Shown here in pieces: positions 32,067-44,680 of a DNA stretch of 64,000 nt (the first letter of the stretch is position 1; the number at the start of each line of letters is the position of its first letter). The notes below the pieces were generated by a model. It worked only from the letters and a program-made list of their open reading frames with translations, was not told the DNA's origin and did no database searches. Source of the stretch: Triplophysa rosa (taxonomy: Eukaryota; Chordata; Actinopteri; Cypriniformes; Nemacheilidae); assembly GCF_024868665.1 (NCBI RefSeq), contig NC_079897.1, forward strand, positions 1,597,349 to 1,661,348, in the 5' to 3' direction. Made by a program: the position numbers and the translations under genes.

Positions 32067-35000
32067 AACCTCATATATATCGTCAAACCGACCATAATAA
32101 ATAATTTTAGCACCATGTAACCACATACATGAGCTATTCATCTCTGGGTATCAATCGGACGTGTTTTCTCTTTACACTTAGTTCAAAAACCTAGTGAGCT
32201 GTCTACATAGGGTGCATTTTAGGGCATCACGGACAGCATTACACATAACTTGTAATAGTAAACTTTTCATGCATTTTATCTTGGAAAAAAAAACAGTTTC
32301 CCTGTTTGCTTGTATGCACTTTTAATGCAATTTTGCCGGAATTGTTGACATATCACAACAACGTCCCGAAGTGCTTAAAGGGTCTTCTAGATGACTTTAA
32401 TCCCAGAATGCATCGTAAAAAACACTTGAGATGTGAGATTTGTTTTTATTTTAATTCAAGAGTAAAAATAATAAACAAACTAAAGACAGTTTTATTTAGT
32501 AAAGATGCAGCATTGAATGCGGTAGACAGCTCTCAGAAAAGCTCAAGCTTTGTTGTTCATTGTATGCAGAAGTTCTCCTCAATCGTTCATCCATGTCAAA
32601 GCAGACGACTGCGAAGTGAGCAGAGGTATCTCGGGAGAAGATGGACATACAGAAGAGCCACGTCATCTCACCCCACTAGAGCATTACTCTTATTACACCG
32701 AGCCCTGGCAGAATGGGAGCACACCAGCGCGTAAAGTGGAAATGTCACGGAGGACAGCCGTGGGAGTTTCGCTCAGGCCAGAGCTTGTTCTTTCATATGG
32801 AGTGTGACGGCGAGAGACCTGCCCTCATGAATAAGACATGCAGCATCCGGGCCGCAGGGACGCGCGCTGTCCATTTGCCATTTGCACGCTTGGCCAAAGC
32901 CAAGCAAGAGGTGAAGGGGGAACAGAAGGCAATACAGTGCGCCGGAGGAATTCGGAGAGGGTGCCGAGGGGAGACGGGCATTCGGAATAGAGGGTTTGAT
33001 CAAATAGTCTTGAGGCTCGGCGGTTCAGAAAGTTCACTATTCACAATTCTTGAGTACCGGGACAAGACGGGGCATACAAGTAACTCGATAAAAATTTATG
33101 GTGCAAGAAATTAAGAGTGCCAGCGGTACTGTAAAACTGGAAATGTCAGAGAATGTTAAAGTTGTGATTTTCATGCCTGGAAAAGTCATTCTGTAATGAA
33201 ATGTATATAGCGGATATAAACAGATTCTCGTTTTGCTCGGCTCCAGAATACTCCATCAGTCTTTGCAGAGACGTTTTCCGCTGTAACTTCTCATTTACAT
33301 CGTAATCAAATAGAATGTCTTTTGGAAAAACGTAATTGTTGTCTAAAATGGTGGGACAGTCGTTTCTGAAAAAAAAAACAACGAATTATTCAGATTAATA
33401 CAAAATGAGAAAAGGTAAGTTCTGGAGCAAAAACTTAGGATTTTCACTTTTTTCAAATGTGTGTAGAGAGAAGATAAAAAGTCTAGATCAAGCTCAAAAT
33501 GTGTCTTTGAACATGAGGAAAAAAGTCCCAAATAAAGAGACACAATAAAAAGTAAAAGCTCGAACAATCAGCCCTTAAAAAAAAACGGAATAATTGATTT
33601 TAAACAAAAGTGCTCCTGGAGGCCACAAAATGTCTTATAATTGAAGAACGAAGAATAAAAACAGAATAATAACCGGCCAACCAAGAGAAAAATTCAATCT
33701 CTCCTCAGCATGAGTTCTGGAGCACTTTTTGTCTTTTTCTTGCTCTGCGCTTGGATATTGATGTCTCGTAACGATTGGGAATAATGGCTGATATCTTACA
33801 GTCCCAGCATTTAAGAATTCAATACCGAGAGAAAAAAAACAAAGAAAATTGCATAGGGATGAGTCTGCCGGGTGTTCATTGAAGAACATAAGAGGACAAA
33901 ATGATAAAAAAGTTATTCGAGCGTTTCTGCTCGGCCTGACAGCGTGGAATTGGTTAAAGATGGCCGTGAAGCCCTGCGGGAGGTCATGCTAACATCGATC
34001 CATCTATCTGCACTCGTCTGAATCTCTGTCAGAAGATGGCAGAGGAAATCGATGGGAAAAAGATAGCAAATAAAGTTGTTCTTTAAACGTTACCGAGTGA
34101 ACTATTACTTCAAAAGGAAGTTCTGAAATGAGGTGGAAGGCCGGGCGACCCGTTGCAAACTTTGATGCTGAGGATGAGGGATGGGTATCATTAGATTGGG
34201 GTTAGGAGACAGAGACGGGGCGTGAGGATTGCAGGTCAAGAAACATTATTGATACGATGTCACAAATGAAGGGAGCCTGTTTGCCAAACCCTTTTGTGTT
34301 TAGTGAGAGGTAAGAAGATCATCTCAGTCTTTGATGACACGCTCAACGTTCCTCCACACAGAAATGGCGTCTGAAATCTTCAGTTCTAATGTGCAAAATG
34401 GATTTAGGAGAGTAAATTGTGATCAGTCATAATGTCCGCAGATATTCGTTTTCTATTCAGCCGTGACTCTTTCGTGATATTGTGGCTTCATTTAATGTAT
34501 TTGAGATAATTCTGTCAATACCTGACACACCATAAAACAAACAATTGGTCAATGCCTTTACATTAATTAGTTGTTATATGTATAGAGTAAGAAAAACACC
34601 CAAATATTCACATTTTATCATAATTTACACACTATCATGCCATCCCGGATGTATATAACTTCTTTCCTTCCACTTTTGAAGCTTGAAGGAAAAGCACATA
34701 CAGTACATCCACTATAAAAATTAATACTAAAAATACAACAAAAAAATTTGCTAAAGTTTTCATATTTGTGTGAACTATCCCTTTAAGAAAAGACGCTGCA
34801 TTAATACTACAAGAAGAATCTAACACATTGATATTTTATCTCATTGGGACGACAGCATCACTGCATGAAGAGCAAGTTACTTTTCTTTACAAAAAGCTTC
34901 TGAAATGTGATTTCAATCCTATCTGTATAACATCTCATGACTGACATCTCTCATGACTCAAACCCACAGGCAATGGAGTTCTTTCGGAAATGCTTTCAAT

Positions 35001-35290
35001 TAGGAAGGTGGAGTAAGAGAGGAAAGAAGGAAGGAAGAAGAATTCTAACCTGAAGGCATCACGCCGCATTTGGAAAAGCGAGATCCAGCAGCACAAAGAC
35101 AAACAAACAGTGATGCAAACACGCACAGATGCTCTGTAAGATAACCGCGAGGAAGCCATTTGCTTTGTTTGTTTCATATGACAAAAGACGGGTGGTGTTA
35201 ACGCTGAAATCACTAAATACATTTTGAAGTCATCATTTGATAAAGTAAAAGACTTCCTTATATATATTTGTAGGGTGATGTTTCCCAGAC
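32067..35290. other. intronic stretch, no gene supported
   Basis: 32540-33020 is GC-richer with overlapping frames on both strands, but no splice-bounded exon matches a family I know. 34700-34790 is the right end of an Angel-like element (GTGAACTATCCCTTTAAG). The rest is AT-rich. Confidence 0.4.
34680..34790. mobile_element. one arm of an Angel-like element
   Basis: Ends in GTGTGAACTATCCCTTTAAG, the standard Angel-like terminus; the other arm is missing. Confidence 0.5.
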
Positions 35291-35294
35291 ACAT

Positions 35295-35965
35295 CCTGGC
35301 CAGGATTTCAGTTGCGTCCCTCCGAAGCTTGCATTTGTCGAGTTAAAAAAACAGTTTGTAAAAACCGCTGCTAGAGGGCGCACGATCAAAACAACAACAA
35401 TGGCGCAGCTTGATGGCGCTGTTGTCTTCAACTCCACCACTGATGGCCATCAATCAGACGGGAACGAGAAATCATGTTAGCGGATGAGGTAAAGTAATAA
35501 AGTTTTATAAATGGTCCATAAATAAGCGACCGCTCGAAACAAGCTAGTAGCTTGCTTGACGCTAGACAGTACTTCCGCATTTGTCCACGACACTGTTGTC
35601 ATGCGGTTCTACGTCAGAAAAGGCGGTAACAAAGGGGAACGCGGATATGACGCCATTGACAGGCGACTAAACAGCCCCGTGTCACTGTTTAGAATGGCGA
35701 TTTTCACACGATTTACAAGTAGTTAAACATTTGAGATATTGTAAGTACTCAGCTGAACAAAATATATAACACTGGCCTTTTTGGATATTTAACGGCAAAA
35801 TTGTTACAAACTGCACCTTTAAGACGTATAATCATTGTAGTTTCATTCTTACCTTGAAATATAACGGTTGCTTTTCTGAAATAAAACCTGAAACAATGAA
35901 CTTCGATGACGTGTATGGTGGACAAATGCCACCTCCGGAGGACGCACCCGAAATCCTGGCCAGGA
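35295..35965. mobile_element. CCTGGCCAGGATTTC inverted-repeat element
   Basis: The left CCTGGCCAGGATTTC, TGCGTCC and GCATTTGTC motifs recur inverted at the right as GACAAATGCC, GGACGCA and GAAATCCTGGCCAGG, giving imperfect terminal repeats near 45 bp. Interior carries no coding signal. The plus-strand 108-codon frame at its right end overlaps the terminus and is not a gene. Confidence 0.6.
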
Positions 35966-35969
35966 CCGG

Positions 35970-37065
35970 CAAAAACGGCACGTATAGTCGCCCTAATATT
36001 TGTAGTTACTTTGTCACCCAACTTGACGTTGGGAAATTAAACAAACCCTATCTAGTGTTCATCGACTGCAAAAGATATGATTATTCAATATTCATATATT
36101 CATATAAAATAAATACAGATTTCTATAGGTGGCTATGCGTAACATTTGTCTCTCTATCGCCATCTCTGTTTGAAACGTAAAATTGCGGGTTCCTTGGGTT
36201 GTCAAAGTCAAAAGGTGTCAAATTGATCAATTATTATACCTTACCTTTGTGAGTCAGGATAAGTGACCAACTACTGATTTTTTTTGCGTTTATTTTATAC
36301 AAAAATAATGATAACGATTGTATCTGTAGAAATCCTAAATTTAAAATAAAATCTCATTTTGTGCTATCTCAAATGAAGATTCTGAAACTGATTTTAAATG
36401 CAATCGAAATTTAATGTCAAACGGCACAGGAGCGTGTAGATCCGGCCTATACACCACCAACACTTTGGGTAGTTTACAGTCTACCAAACAAACCAAACCG
36501 AAACTCCTTCAATGAGTTAAAGAGTAACAAGCTGCAGAGAAAGTGTCAAAGAGCTTCTCTAATTAAAACAGAACACAACGTCTCAGAAGACACCTGGGGG
36601 ATGAGGCGTGAGGGAGGGGATGTGCACACAGCTCCGGTACGACTGGAGTGATAATTGTAATTGTGTTGGAGAACAGAATGGAAAAAGCATGAAGTGAAGA
36701 CAGACACGGAGTGAGACAATCACTGAAGGATCGGCGGGAGTCCGGGCTGCGGCGGCTTCAGTAATTGGAGGTGATGGCTGCGGGGATGCTGAGAGTCGAG
36801 GGTGTCGGAAACGGAGGGGTGCGTGTTTGCGGGGGTGGCACCCAATGCTGGTGTCGGTAATTGGTTGGCAAGAGGAGAACGGGCTAAATAAGCTATGGGA
36901 TGTGTTCTGTTCTGCAGATTCTCTGGGGGGGGAATGCTTAATGCTCAGAGGTTGCTTGTTAACGGCTCAGGAGACATAATGAAGTTGTCAGTTGTTTTAT
37001 TGAAGTATCAATTCAACTCTTAGACAGAAAATGAAATGTATGCAAATGAGACGAGCTGTGACACT
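35970..37065. other. intronic stretch, no feature seen
   Basis: AT-rich to 36400, then moderately G-rich (36590-36930). No exon or element recognised. Confidence 0.4.
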
Positions 37066-37256
37066 TAAACACAAAAGAGGAGATTTTGAAGAACGTTGGT
37101 GACCAAACAACACTGACACTAATTGACTTCCATTGTATGAACACAAAACCATCGAGACATTTCTCAAAATATCTGCTTTTGTGTTTCAGGTGTACAGCCA
37201 CACGAGGGAGAATAAACGATGACAGACATTTTACTTTTGGGAGAACGATCCTTTTA
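37066..37256. mobile_element. left-truncated Angel-like MITE
   Basis: Starts mid-arm at AACACAAAAGAGGAGATTTT and ends TTTTGGGAGAACGATCCTTT. The core TTGACTTCCATTGTATGAAC matches 26031-26303. Confidence 0.75.
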
Positions 37257-38160
37257 AGCAAAAATCAAAAGCCGTGCCTTGCAAACTGTGTTCAGCCGAG
37301 ATTTTGTGGCCATGTTTGTTATTATAATGTTTGATTTAGTGAATCGGGTGCTAAAACAACATAGACCACACGTGCAAATAAACCCGCAATGCATTCTTAC
37401 CAAATTCCCTTCACAACACTTCACGACTGTCTTGAGAGCGTGCGTCTCATGGCCATAATCTCATTGAATCTCATCGAAATCTTAAAAAAGAGATTTTGTA
37501 ATTTTTCCCAACAAGAAGAGGCTAAATAAGACTTTGGATTTGCTCGATTCTGCAGAATATGTTGGAAGCACGACCGGAGACGGTGAAGCTGCAGGATTGG
37601 AGCTTTCGGGAGGAAAGAGGGATAAATAGATTGAATAGATGTGGGCTCAGAGTTCTCCACATCGAGTGGCAGAGAAGTGGAAAGAATGATATTGGACTTT
37701 GGAAAAGGAGAAGTGGAGAGACAGAGAAGACAGAGGAGAAGCTGTAATGAGACATGGAGTAAGAGCGGCAGAAGAGGACAACAGCAAATAGGAGACACGT
37801 GTGAAGCACGGAGTCATGAGGGATTAGAAGAGATGCAGCGGCAGAGGAGGAAAAAGTGAGAAAAGCTCAATTACAGCAACTGGGTCATGAGGGCCGCTTC
37901 TGAAACCTCGAATCCTGCGTTTAAAAAGCTATGTGCTATAGCGCTTTTGTTCGAACCGAAAGACCTAAAGACCTCTAAAATGACACCAAAAACAAATCTG
38001 AACACAAAGTCATATTTAAAAATGTCTGAAAGTCACTGCATTAGAAAACACATATTAAACTATCATGCAACGTCTCTTTTTAATACGATTTTTGCAAAAC
38101 CCACAAACAGATGTGAGGGGTGACTCGTAATGATTTATGAAGAAAAATACATGATACCCA
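37257..38160. other. intronic stretch with purine-rich tract
   Basis: 37590-37860 is strongly purine-biased on the plus strand (GAGAAGTGGAGAGACAGAG). No gene supported. Confidence 0.4.
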
Positions 38161-38164
38161 AATA

Positions 38165-38900
38165 AAACATAAGCATACGTCAAGTTCGCCGTATTAAGTA
38201 TACTTAAAATTCAAGTTCAACTATACTGTATGTGGTAAAATCAATGTAGATTACTCATACACGATTTAAGTACTTTCTGGGACTAAATTAGCAGTTAATC
38301 AAAGTATACGTTTACGTACACATCTAGTTTACAACTACGCTTTTGTTTGTACTGCAACTACAGTACAAGTGAATTTATAGGTATGCTCATAGCTTACTAC
38401 TTCCATACTTGTAGCACACTTTTTGGTTTATGAATGCACACTTCTAAGTATCCTTGTAGTATAAAAACTGATTAACTAGTACTTTATTTACTGGAATACT
38501 TCCACCCTAAAGCTGACTACATTTGTGCATACTGTTTTGTAAACTTACAAGTATTAAAAAGTATTTAATGGCTACTCAATCAAAAGAGTAAACATAACTA
38601 CGAGCCATGCATACTAAGAATATACTTAATTATAAAACTGTAAGTTCTGGTCCTTGATTCTGATTGGCTGAGCGGAGTTCTAAGCCGTTATAAAATACCC
38701 CAGTAACCCACTGCTTCTTGGGGCTTATTGCTTTATTATACTTTTAAGTATATCTGGAATAGAACAAGGCCAAATACACTTCGAATTTTCTGTCACTATA
38801 AGCCTAAATGTAAATTTAAGTATATTTCTGAGAAGTAGACTGAGTGTAACACACTAGAATAAAAGTCCTTTTTTGTAAAGGTTTGTTTGTGTAAGGGCAC
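38165..38900. repeat. AGTATAC-rich repeat, copy 3, with insertion-like segment
   Basis: AGTATACTTAAAATTC, TATAGGTATGCTCATAG and AAGTATATTTCTGAG mark the family. At 38640-38740 it carries a segment with CTTGATTCTGATTGGCTGAG, which also occurs at 48620 and 61555. Confidence 0.55.
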
Positions 38901-40520
38901 CATTTGACAAGCACAAAGAAACAAATCTTCTGTAAAGTGCGTGTGCTATCATTCTATAAAATGAAACCACTTGGATAAAAATTTAATTTTCTCAAGTAAT
39001 GGCATTCATACATTTTTAACAGTGGCTCAAGTGTTCATCAAGCTCCTGCAGTGCTGTCGAGTTGTGAAGGTTTACCAGTCCAAAACATCTCACATCTCAA
39101 CGTGTTTACAGCATCTCTTAATCTCTGTGTTCACAGCGGTTTACCAAAGTCCTTTACCAAGATCTCCGATCACTTGTGCCATTGTTGCAATCTGAACATC
39201 ATCATCTTCCTCACATTCTCCTCACCTCATGAACCGTCTGATGATGAACGTAAACACGCCAACCCATCGGGACTCAGCAGGAGCTGTGATGACACATTAA
39301 ACGTGTTGCTTAAATTCAAAAAGTCTTTTTCGCTCATGTGCTTGGGGAGAACCCTTGATATGTCAATCAAGTTCATTCGGAGGCTTACTGGTGTGTTGGG
39401 AAAGAGACGATGGGGAAATAGGTGGAAGTGAGAGCAAAAAAAGCATTGAGTATGCGAGAGGTTTCTGATGTCTCTAGCTCATTCGCTACCTCCTCCTGAG
39501 ATACGGGAATCGGGAATTAATGGGTTGGAAAAGAAGAAAGGAGAAAAATTTAGACAAGAGTGGCAAACATTAAAGAAGAAGGACGAAACTCCCAACTTAA
39601 TTAATTCTTTTAAGACTTCGGGACCAGATACAGACGATGCGATAGTCAGGGGGAAAGTTTAATAAACATTTAAACAGTTATTTTAAAAAATCATTTTAGG
39701 CCAAACTTCTGACTTTCTTTTTTCTGTGGAACACCAAAACCAATTTATTAAAACTATCCTGGCCGCACTTTTCAATATAGTGATCTTATGAAACAAATGT
39801 ATATATGGGAATATACTAGATAATATAATGCAATATATGAAACGATACATGTTTATATATCGAAACAAAGTGCTTATATTTTTCAACATATGAAACCAAT
39901 TCCTTATGTTTTAATATATATCAAATGATTTCAAATATTGACAGTTTTAATAAAAAAAAAATGTGTAAGGGTGACCAAGCTGCTAAGCTTCCAAAAGATA
40001 AAATACAAAAAAAACTGTATGACTTATAGAAGCTTCTTTAGGTTGCGTGGATCTACGTCTTCATTAATATTGTACTTTACAGCAGCGCTGGAGCACCACA
40101 GCTCATTATTTTACACCCTGATTTAAATCATCAGTTCATTAGCAGAGATCCACCGACTGAGTTTGTCTGATAAAGTAGATACAGAACATGTGCAGTGCTG
40201 TGGGTCTCCATGACTGGAGTTCTATTTTTTTTACAAGTTCGTACAACGTGAATAATACAAAAATGTGGAATAATTAGCAAAAAGCAAGAATGAATCCCAC
40301 CCCTAAAGGTAACTGGCGTGAAAGCAGATCACTAAAACGTACAAATGAGATTTCATGCAAATTCGCCAATTTATAAAACAGTCACGAATTGTCATTAGAT
40401 TGTGTTAGTCCCATCATATCATTTTTTCTCTTTACATATGACATTTCACTCCTATTGTAAGAAAAATAGGTTGTGATCAGAGGTAGACAGTAGTGAAGTA
40501 TCTGGGCACTTTATCAAGCT
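38901..40520. other. intronic stretch, fragmentary repeats
   Basis: 40220-40400 contains TTCGTACAACGTG/AATTCGCC words shared with 45380, 54060 and 63361. Otherwise no gene or intact element. Confidence 0.4.
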
Positions 40521-40706
40521 ACACTCTTAAAAATAAAGGTGCTTAAAAGGGTTTTCACAGCGATGCCATAGTAAAACTTTTTTGGTTCTACAAAGAACCA
40601 TTCAGTCAAAGGCTCTTTGAAGAACCATCTCTTTCTTACTTTTTTATCATCTAAAGAACCTTTTGTGAAACAGAAAGGTGCTTCAGATTTTAAAGGTTCT
40701 TTACGG

Positions 40707-40972
40707 CAGTGGATCTCAAACTGGGGGCCGTGGCTCCCCGGGGGGCCCAAGATGGATTCAGGGGGGGCCACAGATTTTGTGGCATTTTATGAAATATAGA
40801 AATGTATCATAGACTTTATGCAATCAAAAATGAGAAAAATAAGACCACCAAACAAAATAATTGATGTTCCAGCACTGTATAACTGAATATGGTTTTGGTT
40901 AAATTTGGGGGACCGCAAAGCAATGCATTCTACACAAAGGGGGCCCTACAACACAAAATATAAGAACCACTG
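40707..40972 (+). mobile_element. CAGTGGTTCTCAAAC hAT MITE, copy 3
   Basis: Ends CAGTGGATCTCAAACTGGGG and AAGAACCACTG. Flanks CTTTACGG (40699-40706) and TTTTATGG (40973-40980) agree at six of eight bases, so it is an older insertion than copies 1 and 2. Confidence 0.8.
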
Positions 40973-41685
40973 TTTTATGGAACCAAAATGTTCTTCTATG
41001 GCATCGAAGTACCTTTTGAACAGAGGTGGACAGTAACGAAGTAAATTTACCTGAGTACTGTACTTAAGTACACTTTTTGAGTATCTGTACTTTACTTGAG
41101 TATTATTTTTTTCTGAGTACTTGTACTTTAACTTCACTACATTTGAAGGACAAATATCATACTTTTTACTCCACTACATTTATAAAAAGGTCCAAAAGTA
41201 GAAAATGGTTTCTATGCAGCGGGGTTTCCTGTGTGCGCAATTTATCTGGCTTGCGATCTGCCAGGACCTTTTACTGTTGCCAAGTATTTCAGTTTTTCTA
41301 AGCTCGCGGTTTTCCGGCAAGCTTTGAATGGCCATTTGGCAGATTTTTTTAACGCAAATCTGGCAACTCTGGGATCTTCCCCGCTAAACTAATGTAAACG
41401 TAGGCGCTGCTACACCGTTGATAGCGCTCTAAAAAGGCAAATAGAACAATAAAAGACGAAAAAGGCACATGTTAAAGTGTGGTGTAATCATCTGTGGGTT
41501 ACGATCAGTCAAAGATCGTAGAAACATTGTCATGAAAATGATCGGCATAACGGCTAAACGGTAAATAAGCATCACATACACCTTGAGCTACGCGTGCGTG
41601 TTAACTTCTGATCTGCTGCTATATCATTTAAAGCGATTTGGAAAATGAATGATGTTTTTACTGAAGTAACTATAGTTGAAGTATT

Positions 41686-41918
41686 CCTGTTGAAATAAAA
41701 ACAATAGAACCCTGCCCAAAATACAACATAAAATGTAATGGATTTAATGGTTATAATGGGAATTGTACTATGGATACTTGTTGTCTACTTGTATGTGATG
41801 GATTCTATTGCTGGGATGGTAAATCCTATTGGAATAAAACCCAAAACACACTACAAAGAGGAATTTAATTTAAAAATCTCATTCTAATTAAAAAATTCAT
41901 TGTTTTTTTTCAGCAGGG
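41686..41918 (+). mobile_element. CCTGCTGAAAAAAA element nested in hAT
   Basis: Starts CCTGTTGAAATAAAAACAAT, contains ATGTGATGGATTCTATTG and CCCAAAACACACTACAAAG, and ends TTTTTTTTCAGCAGGG. Same family as the cluster at 54209-55638. Confidence 0.75.
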
Positions 41919-42306
41919 ATGGTATTTGCATTAAAACCACAGTATCCACAAATTTACCATTTTCTATATATAGGAACCATACTCCAATTAATAATCTTTA
42001 GTAAAACCACAGCAACTAAACATACCATAGTTTCATTATACTAGCTATAGTTTATGTTTGTAGTTAAATTATGGTAATACAAATGGTAATAAATCCAACA
42101 AACACATGGCTTCTACACTTTACTATTTACAAGAACCTTACTACTTACTGGTAAATTGCTGCTAAAACTGGTTAAGGGAATATACAAAATAAAAGAACAC
42201 TGCTCATAAATACATAGGCCTAGGGGGCTAATGAGGATAATTAGGCTAAATGATCATACAGGATTATATCTAAACTAAACATATATGTGCTAAACATATA
42301 AAGCTC

Positions 42307-42417
42307 TTAAAGGAGTTGCTCACTGCAAAATTTGCCCCCATTGACTTTCCATAGTAGGAATAAAAACTACTATGGAAAGTCAATGGGGGCAAATTTTGAA
42401 GTGAACTACTCCTTTAA
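42307..42417. mobile_element. 111-bp near-perfect hairpin MITE (Angel-like)
   Basis: Two 51-base arms (42307-42357 and 42367-42417) are reverse complements with three mismatches, separated by a 9-base loop. The ends are TTAAAGGAG/CTCCTTTAA, and the core GCCCCCATTGACTTTCCATA is the Angel-like core. It sits inside the 41021-42676 element. Confidence 0.88.
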
Positions 42418-42700
42418 TACAACTGATACTGTGAGCTACTCAGTGTATTCAGTAGGTTGCTTCAGAGGCATAAGGTATACGACAATAAAACAATGCACAA
42501 CTGACATAAAGGAAATTTACTTTTAATACTTGAGTACTTTTAAAAGCACGTACTTCTGTACTTTTACTTAAGTAAGAATCTGTCTTTACAACTTTTACTT
42601 GTAGTGGAGTAATATTTGACCAGTAGTATCTGTACTTTCACTCAAGTAAGGAAGTTGTGTACTTCGTCCACCTCTGCTTTTGAAGCACCTTTTTTTACTT

Positions 42701-43429
42701 GCACAGAATAGCCAATAATAAGAAAAGTTTCTTAGATATCAGACTTTTAATTGTGGACTCAGGTAATCTCAGGAGAACAATGTGAAGAAGCTTGAGACTC
42801 AAGCAAAATTCTAAATTCACATCTGAGATATAAAAGAGATCTTATTTAAGATTTGTCTGTCCTCTCTTACAGTAACACCAGCACTTCTGATCCGGCCTCA
42901 GTGGAGGGGTAAAGATGAGATAAAACCAACAGAAGCTTGTGTTTGCGAACCTTCAACCTGCACGAAGCCCAGAAGCCAAGAGCTATTTACAAATGGAGTT
43001 TGTAAATGTTTTCGCACCAATCACCGTCCCGGGGCGGACACAGAGAGCAAACACAGAGGAGGGGCGGAACAGGAAAGGACGTCTAATGACTGTGCCCGTC
43101 CACACCTGCTCAAGACCACACCCCCTTTATTATCCAAACCACCCGACCCCTGAAGACCACTCACACTTACTGTCACATTCAAGCTCTCTGAACAAGAAGA
43201 CTGTGCTTGTTGCCATGGTGACAGCCACAGAGGGGAGGGGGGAATCTGCCGCATTGCTGCTGAGTTGAGCGTAGGGCGTGTGTTTGTACGTACGCCTGCG
43301 CATCTGCGTGCTTACACATGCATCAGAACATCTCGCTGAAGGCTGTGATGGTCTTAAAAAGGAACCGCCAACACTTTACAACGTGCTCACAACATGATCA
43401 TACATTTGTTATTTAACACAACTGATGGC
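42701..43429. other. intronic stretch, no feature seen
   Basis: Moderately GC-rich at 42930-43320 with overlapping frames on both strands, but no exon supported. Confidence 0.4.
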
Positions 43430-44680
43430 AGTTATTTACCCTTACAAAAAACGAGTTTATTCAAGTGTACTATCAGTAACTTTAAGTGCACTTTTTACAT
43501 ACATACAGTATACTTTTTCAAACATAACTAAAATGAGTGTCAGTTTAGTATACATAAACTGTATAGTATACATACATTTCATAGACTAAAAAGTGCTACA
43601 AGTATCTGTATACCTAAGTTTACTTGTACAGTTGCAGTACAAACACAACATGTAGTAAACGTTGAGTACACAACTGAAGTATACTAAAAAGTAAACAAAA
43701 AATGGGCCAATGTAGTACCAAGTACCATTGAAATAGTATATTTACTAGTACATTGATATTAGTATAGTACTTAAAGTACTACATAAAGTATACTTAACTA
43801 TATTCCTTTTTTTGTACAAAGATAAAATAATATTTTGGAAAAATATGACAAATACGTTTTTTATTTCAGAATTTCATATATAATATAATTATTACAATTA
43901 TTTTTAAATAATTGTATTTAAAAAACTAAAAATACTTGTAAAATGTATTATATTTGAAATAATTTAAATACATTTTAAAATGATTGTATTTAAATATGTA
44001 TTTATTTTATTAAACAATATTACGATGATATGAAACATTCGTGATTTATATGTGGCCTGTTACAAGTACATTGGTATTACCAGTGTTGGGTAAGTTACTC
44101 TCAAAAAGTAATTAATTACTAGTTACTAATTACATATTCAAAAGTGTAATTAGATTACTGTACAAATTACTCTCTCCAAAAAGTATTTAATTACTTATTA
44201 CCAATTACTTTCTATATCCTACATCAACCTTGGTTAGTTAAGTGATTCAAGGATAGGCATGAAAGGGCTCTTTTTATTCAGTCAAATAAATAATATTAAA
44301 CTACATAAAGTACTCTTATTAACTGACCAAAGTATTGCAAATGTGAGAATTATACATTAAAGCACAGATTTTAAAGTTAGACTTTGCATTTTGATGTCAA
44401 TTCCACTATTGCACACACATATAATACACAAAGTATTTAGTTTAATTACATCAAAAGTAACTGTAATTAAATTACAGAAAAAATAAGAGTAATCCCTTAC
44501 TTTACTTTTTCAAGGGAAAAGTAATTAAATTACAGTAACTAATTACTTAGTAACTAGTTACACCCAACACTGGGTATTAGTATACTGTACTTGCAGTAAC
44601 ATAAAGTATACTTTAGTGTGTGTACACTTGAACTTAAGTGATCTTAATAAAGTGAACCTGATGTATACTTACTTTTTGTA
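43430..44680. repeat. AGTATAC-rich repeat, copy 4
   Basis: The fullest copy of the family: AAGTGTACTATCAGTAAC, GTTTAGTATACATAAACTG, AGTATACTTAACTATATTCC. It is split by the hAT element at 44081-44572 and resumes with AGTATACTGTACTTGCAG. Confidence 0.6.
44081..44572. mobile_element. AGTGTTGGG hAT element, copy 2
   Basis: CAGTGTTGGGTAAGTTACTC to AGTTACACCCAACACTG, with flanks GGTATTAC (44073-44080) and GGTATTAG (44573-44580), one mismatch. Opposite orientation to 19266-19739 and similar in length (492 bp). Confidence 0.85.

Larger units (their letters stand above)
41021..42676. mobile_element. CAGAGGTGGACAGTAACGAAG hAT element, 1656 bp
   Basis: Termini CAGAGGTGGACAGTAACGAAG and ACTTCGTCCACCTCTG are inverted. 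The perfect 8-bp duplication CTTTTGAA flanks it (41013-41020 and 42677-42684). Sub-terminal GTACTTAAGTAC/TGAGTATC words repeat near both ends. No transposase frame recognised. It contains two further elements. Confidence 0.88.
40522..42700. mobile_element. outer element of a transposon nest
   Basis: The outer element starts CACTCTTAAAAATAAAGGTGC and carries AAAGAACCATT, AAAGAACCTTTTGTG words. It is interrupted by a MITE at 40707-40972 and a 1.66-kb element at 41021-42676, and resumes with TTTTGAAGCACCTTTTTTT. Its right end is decayed. Confidence 0.65.

Noticed and set aside
32306..33114. Overlapping frames of 130-140 codons on plus strand
   Set aside because: Frames overlap each other and opposite-strand frames, with no recognisable domain or splice structure.
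35854..36180. 108-codon plus-strand frame
   Set aside because: Overlaps the terminal inverted repeat of the 35295-35965 element; no domain.
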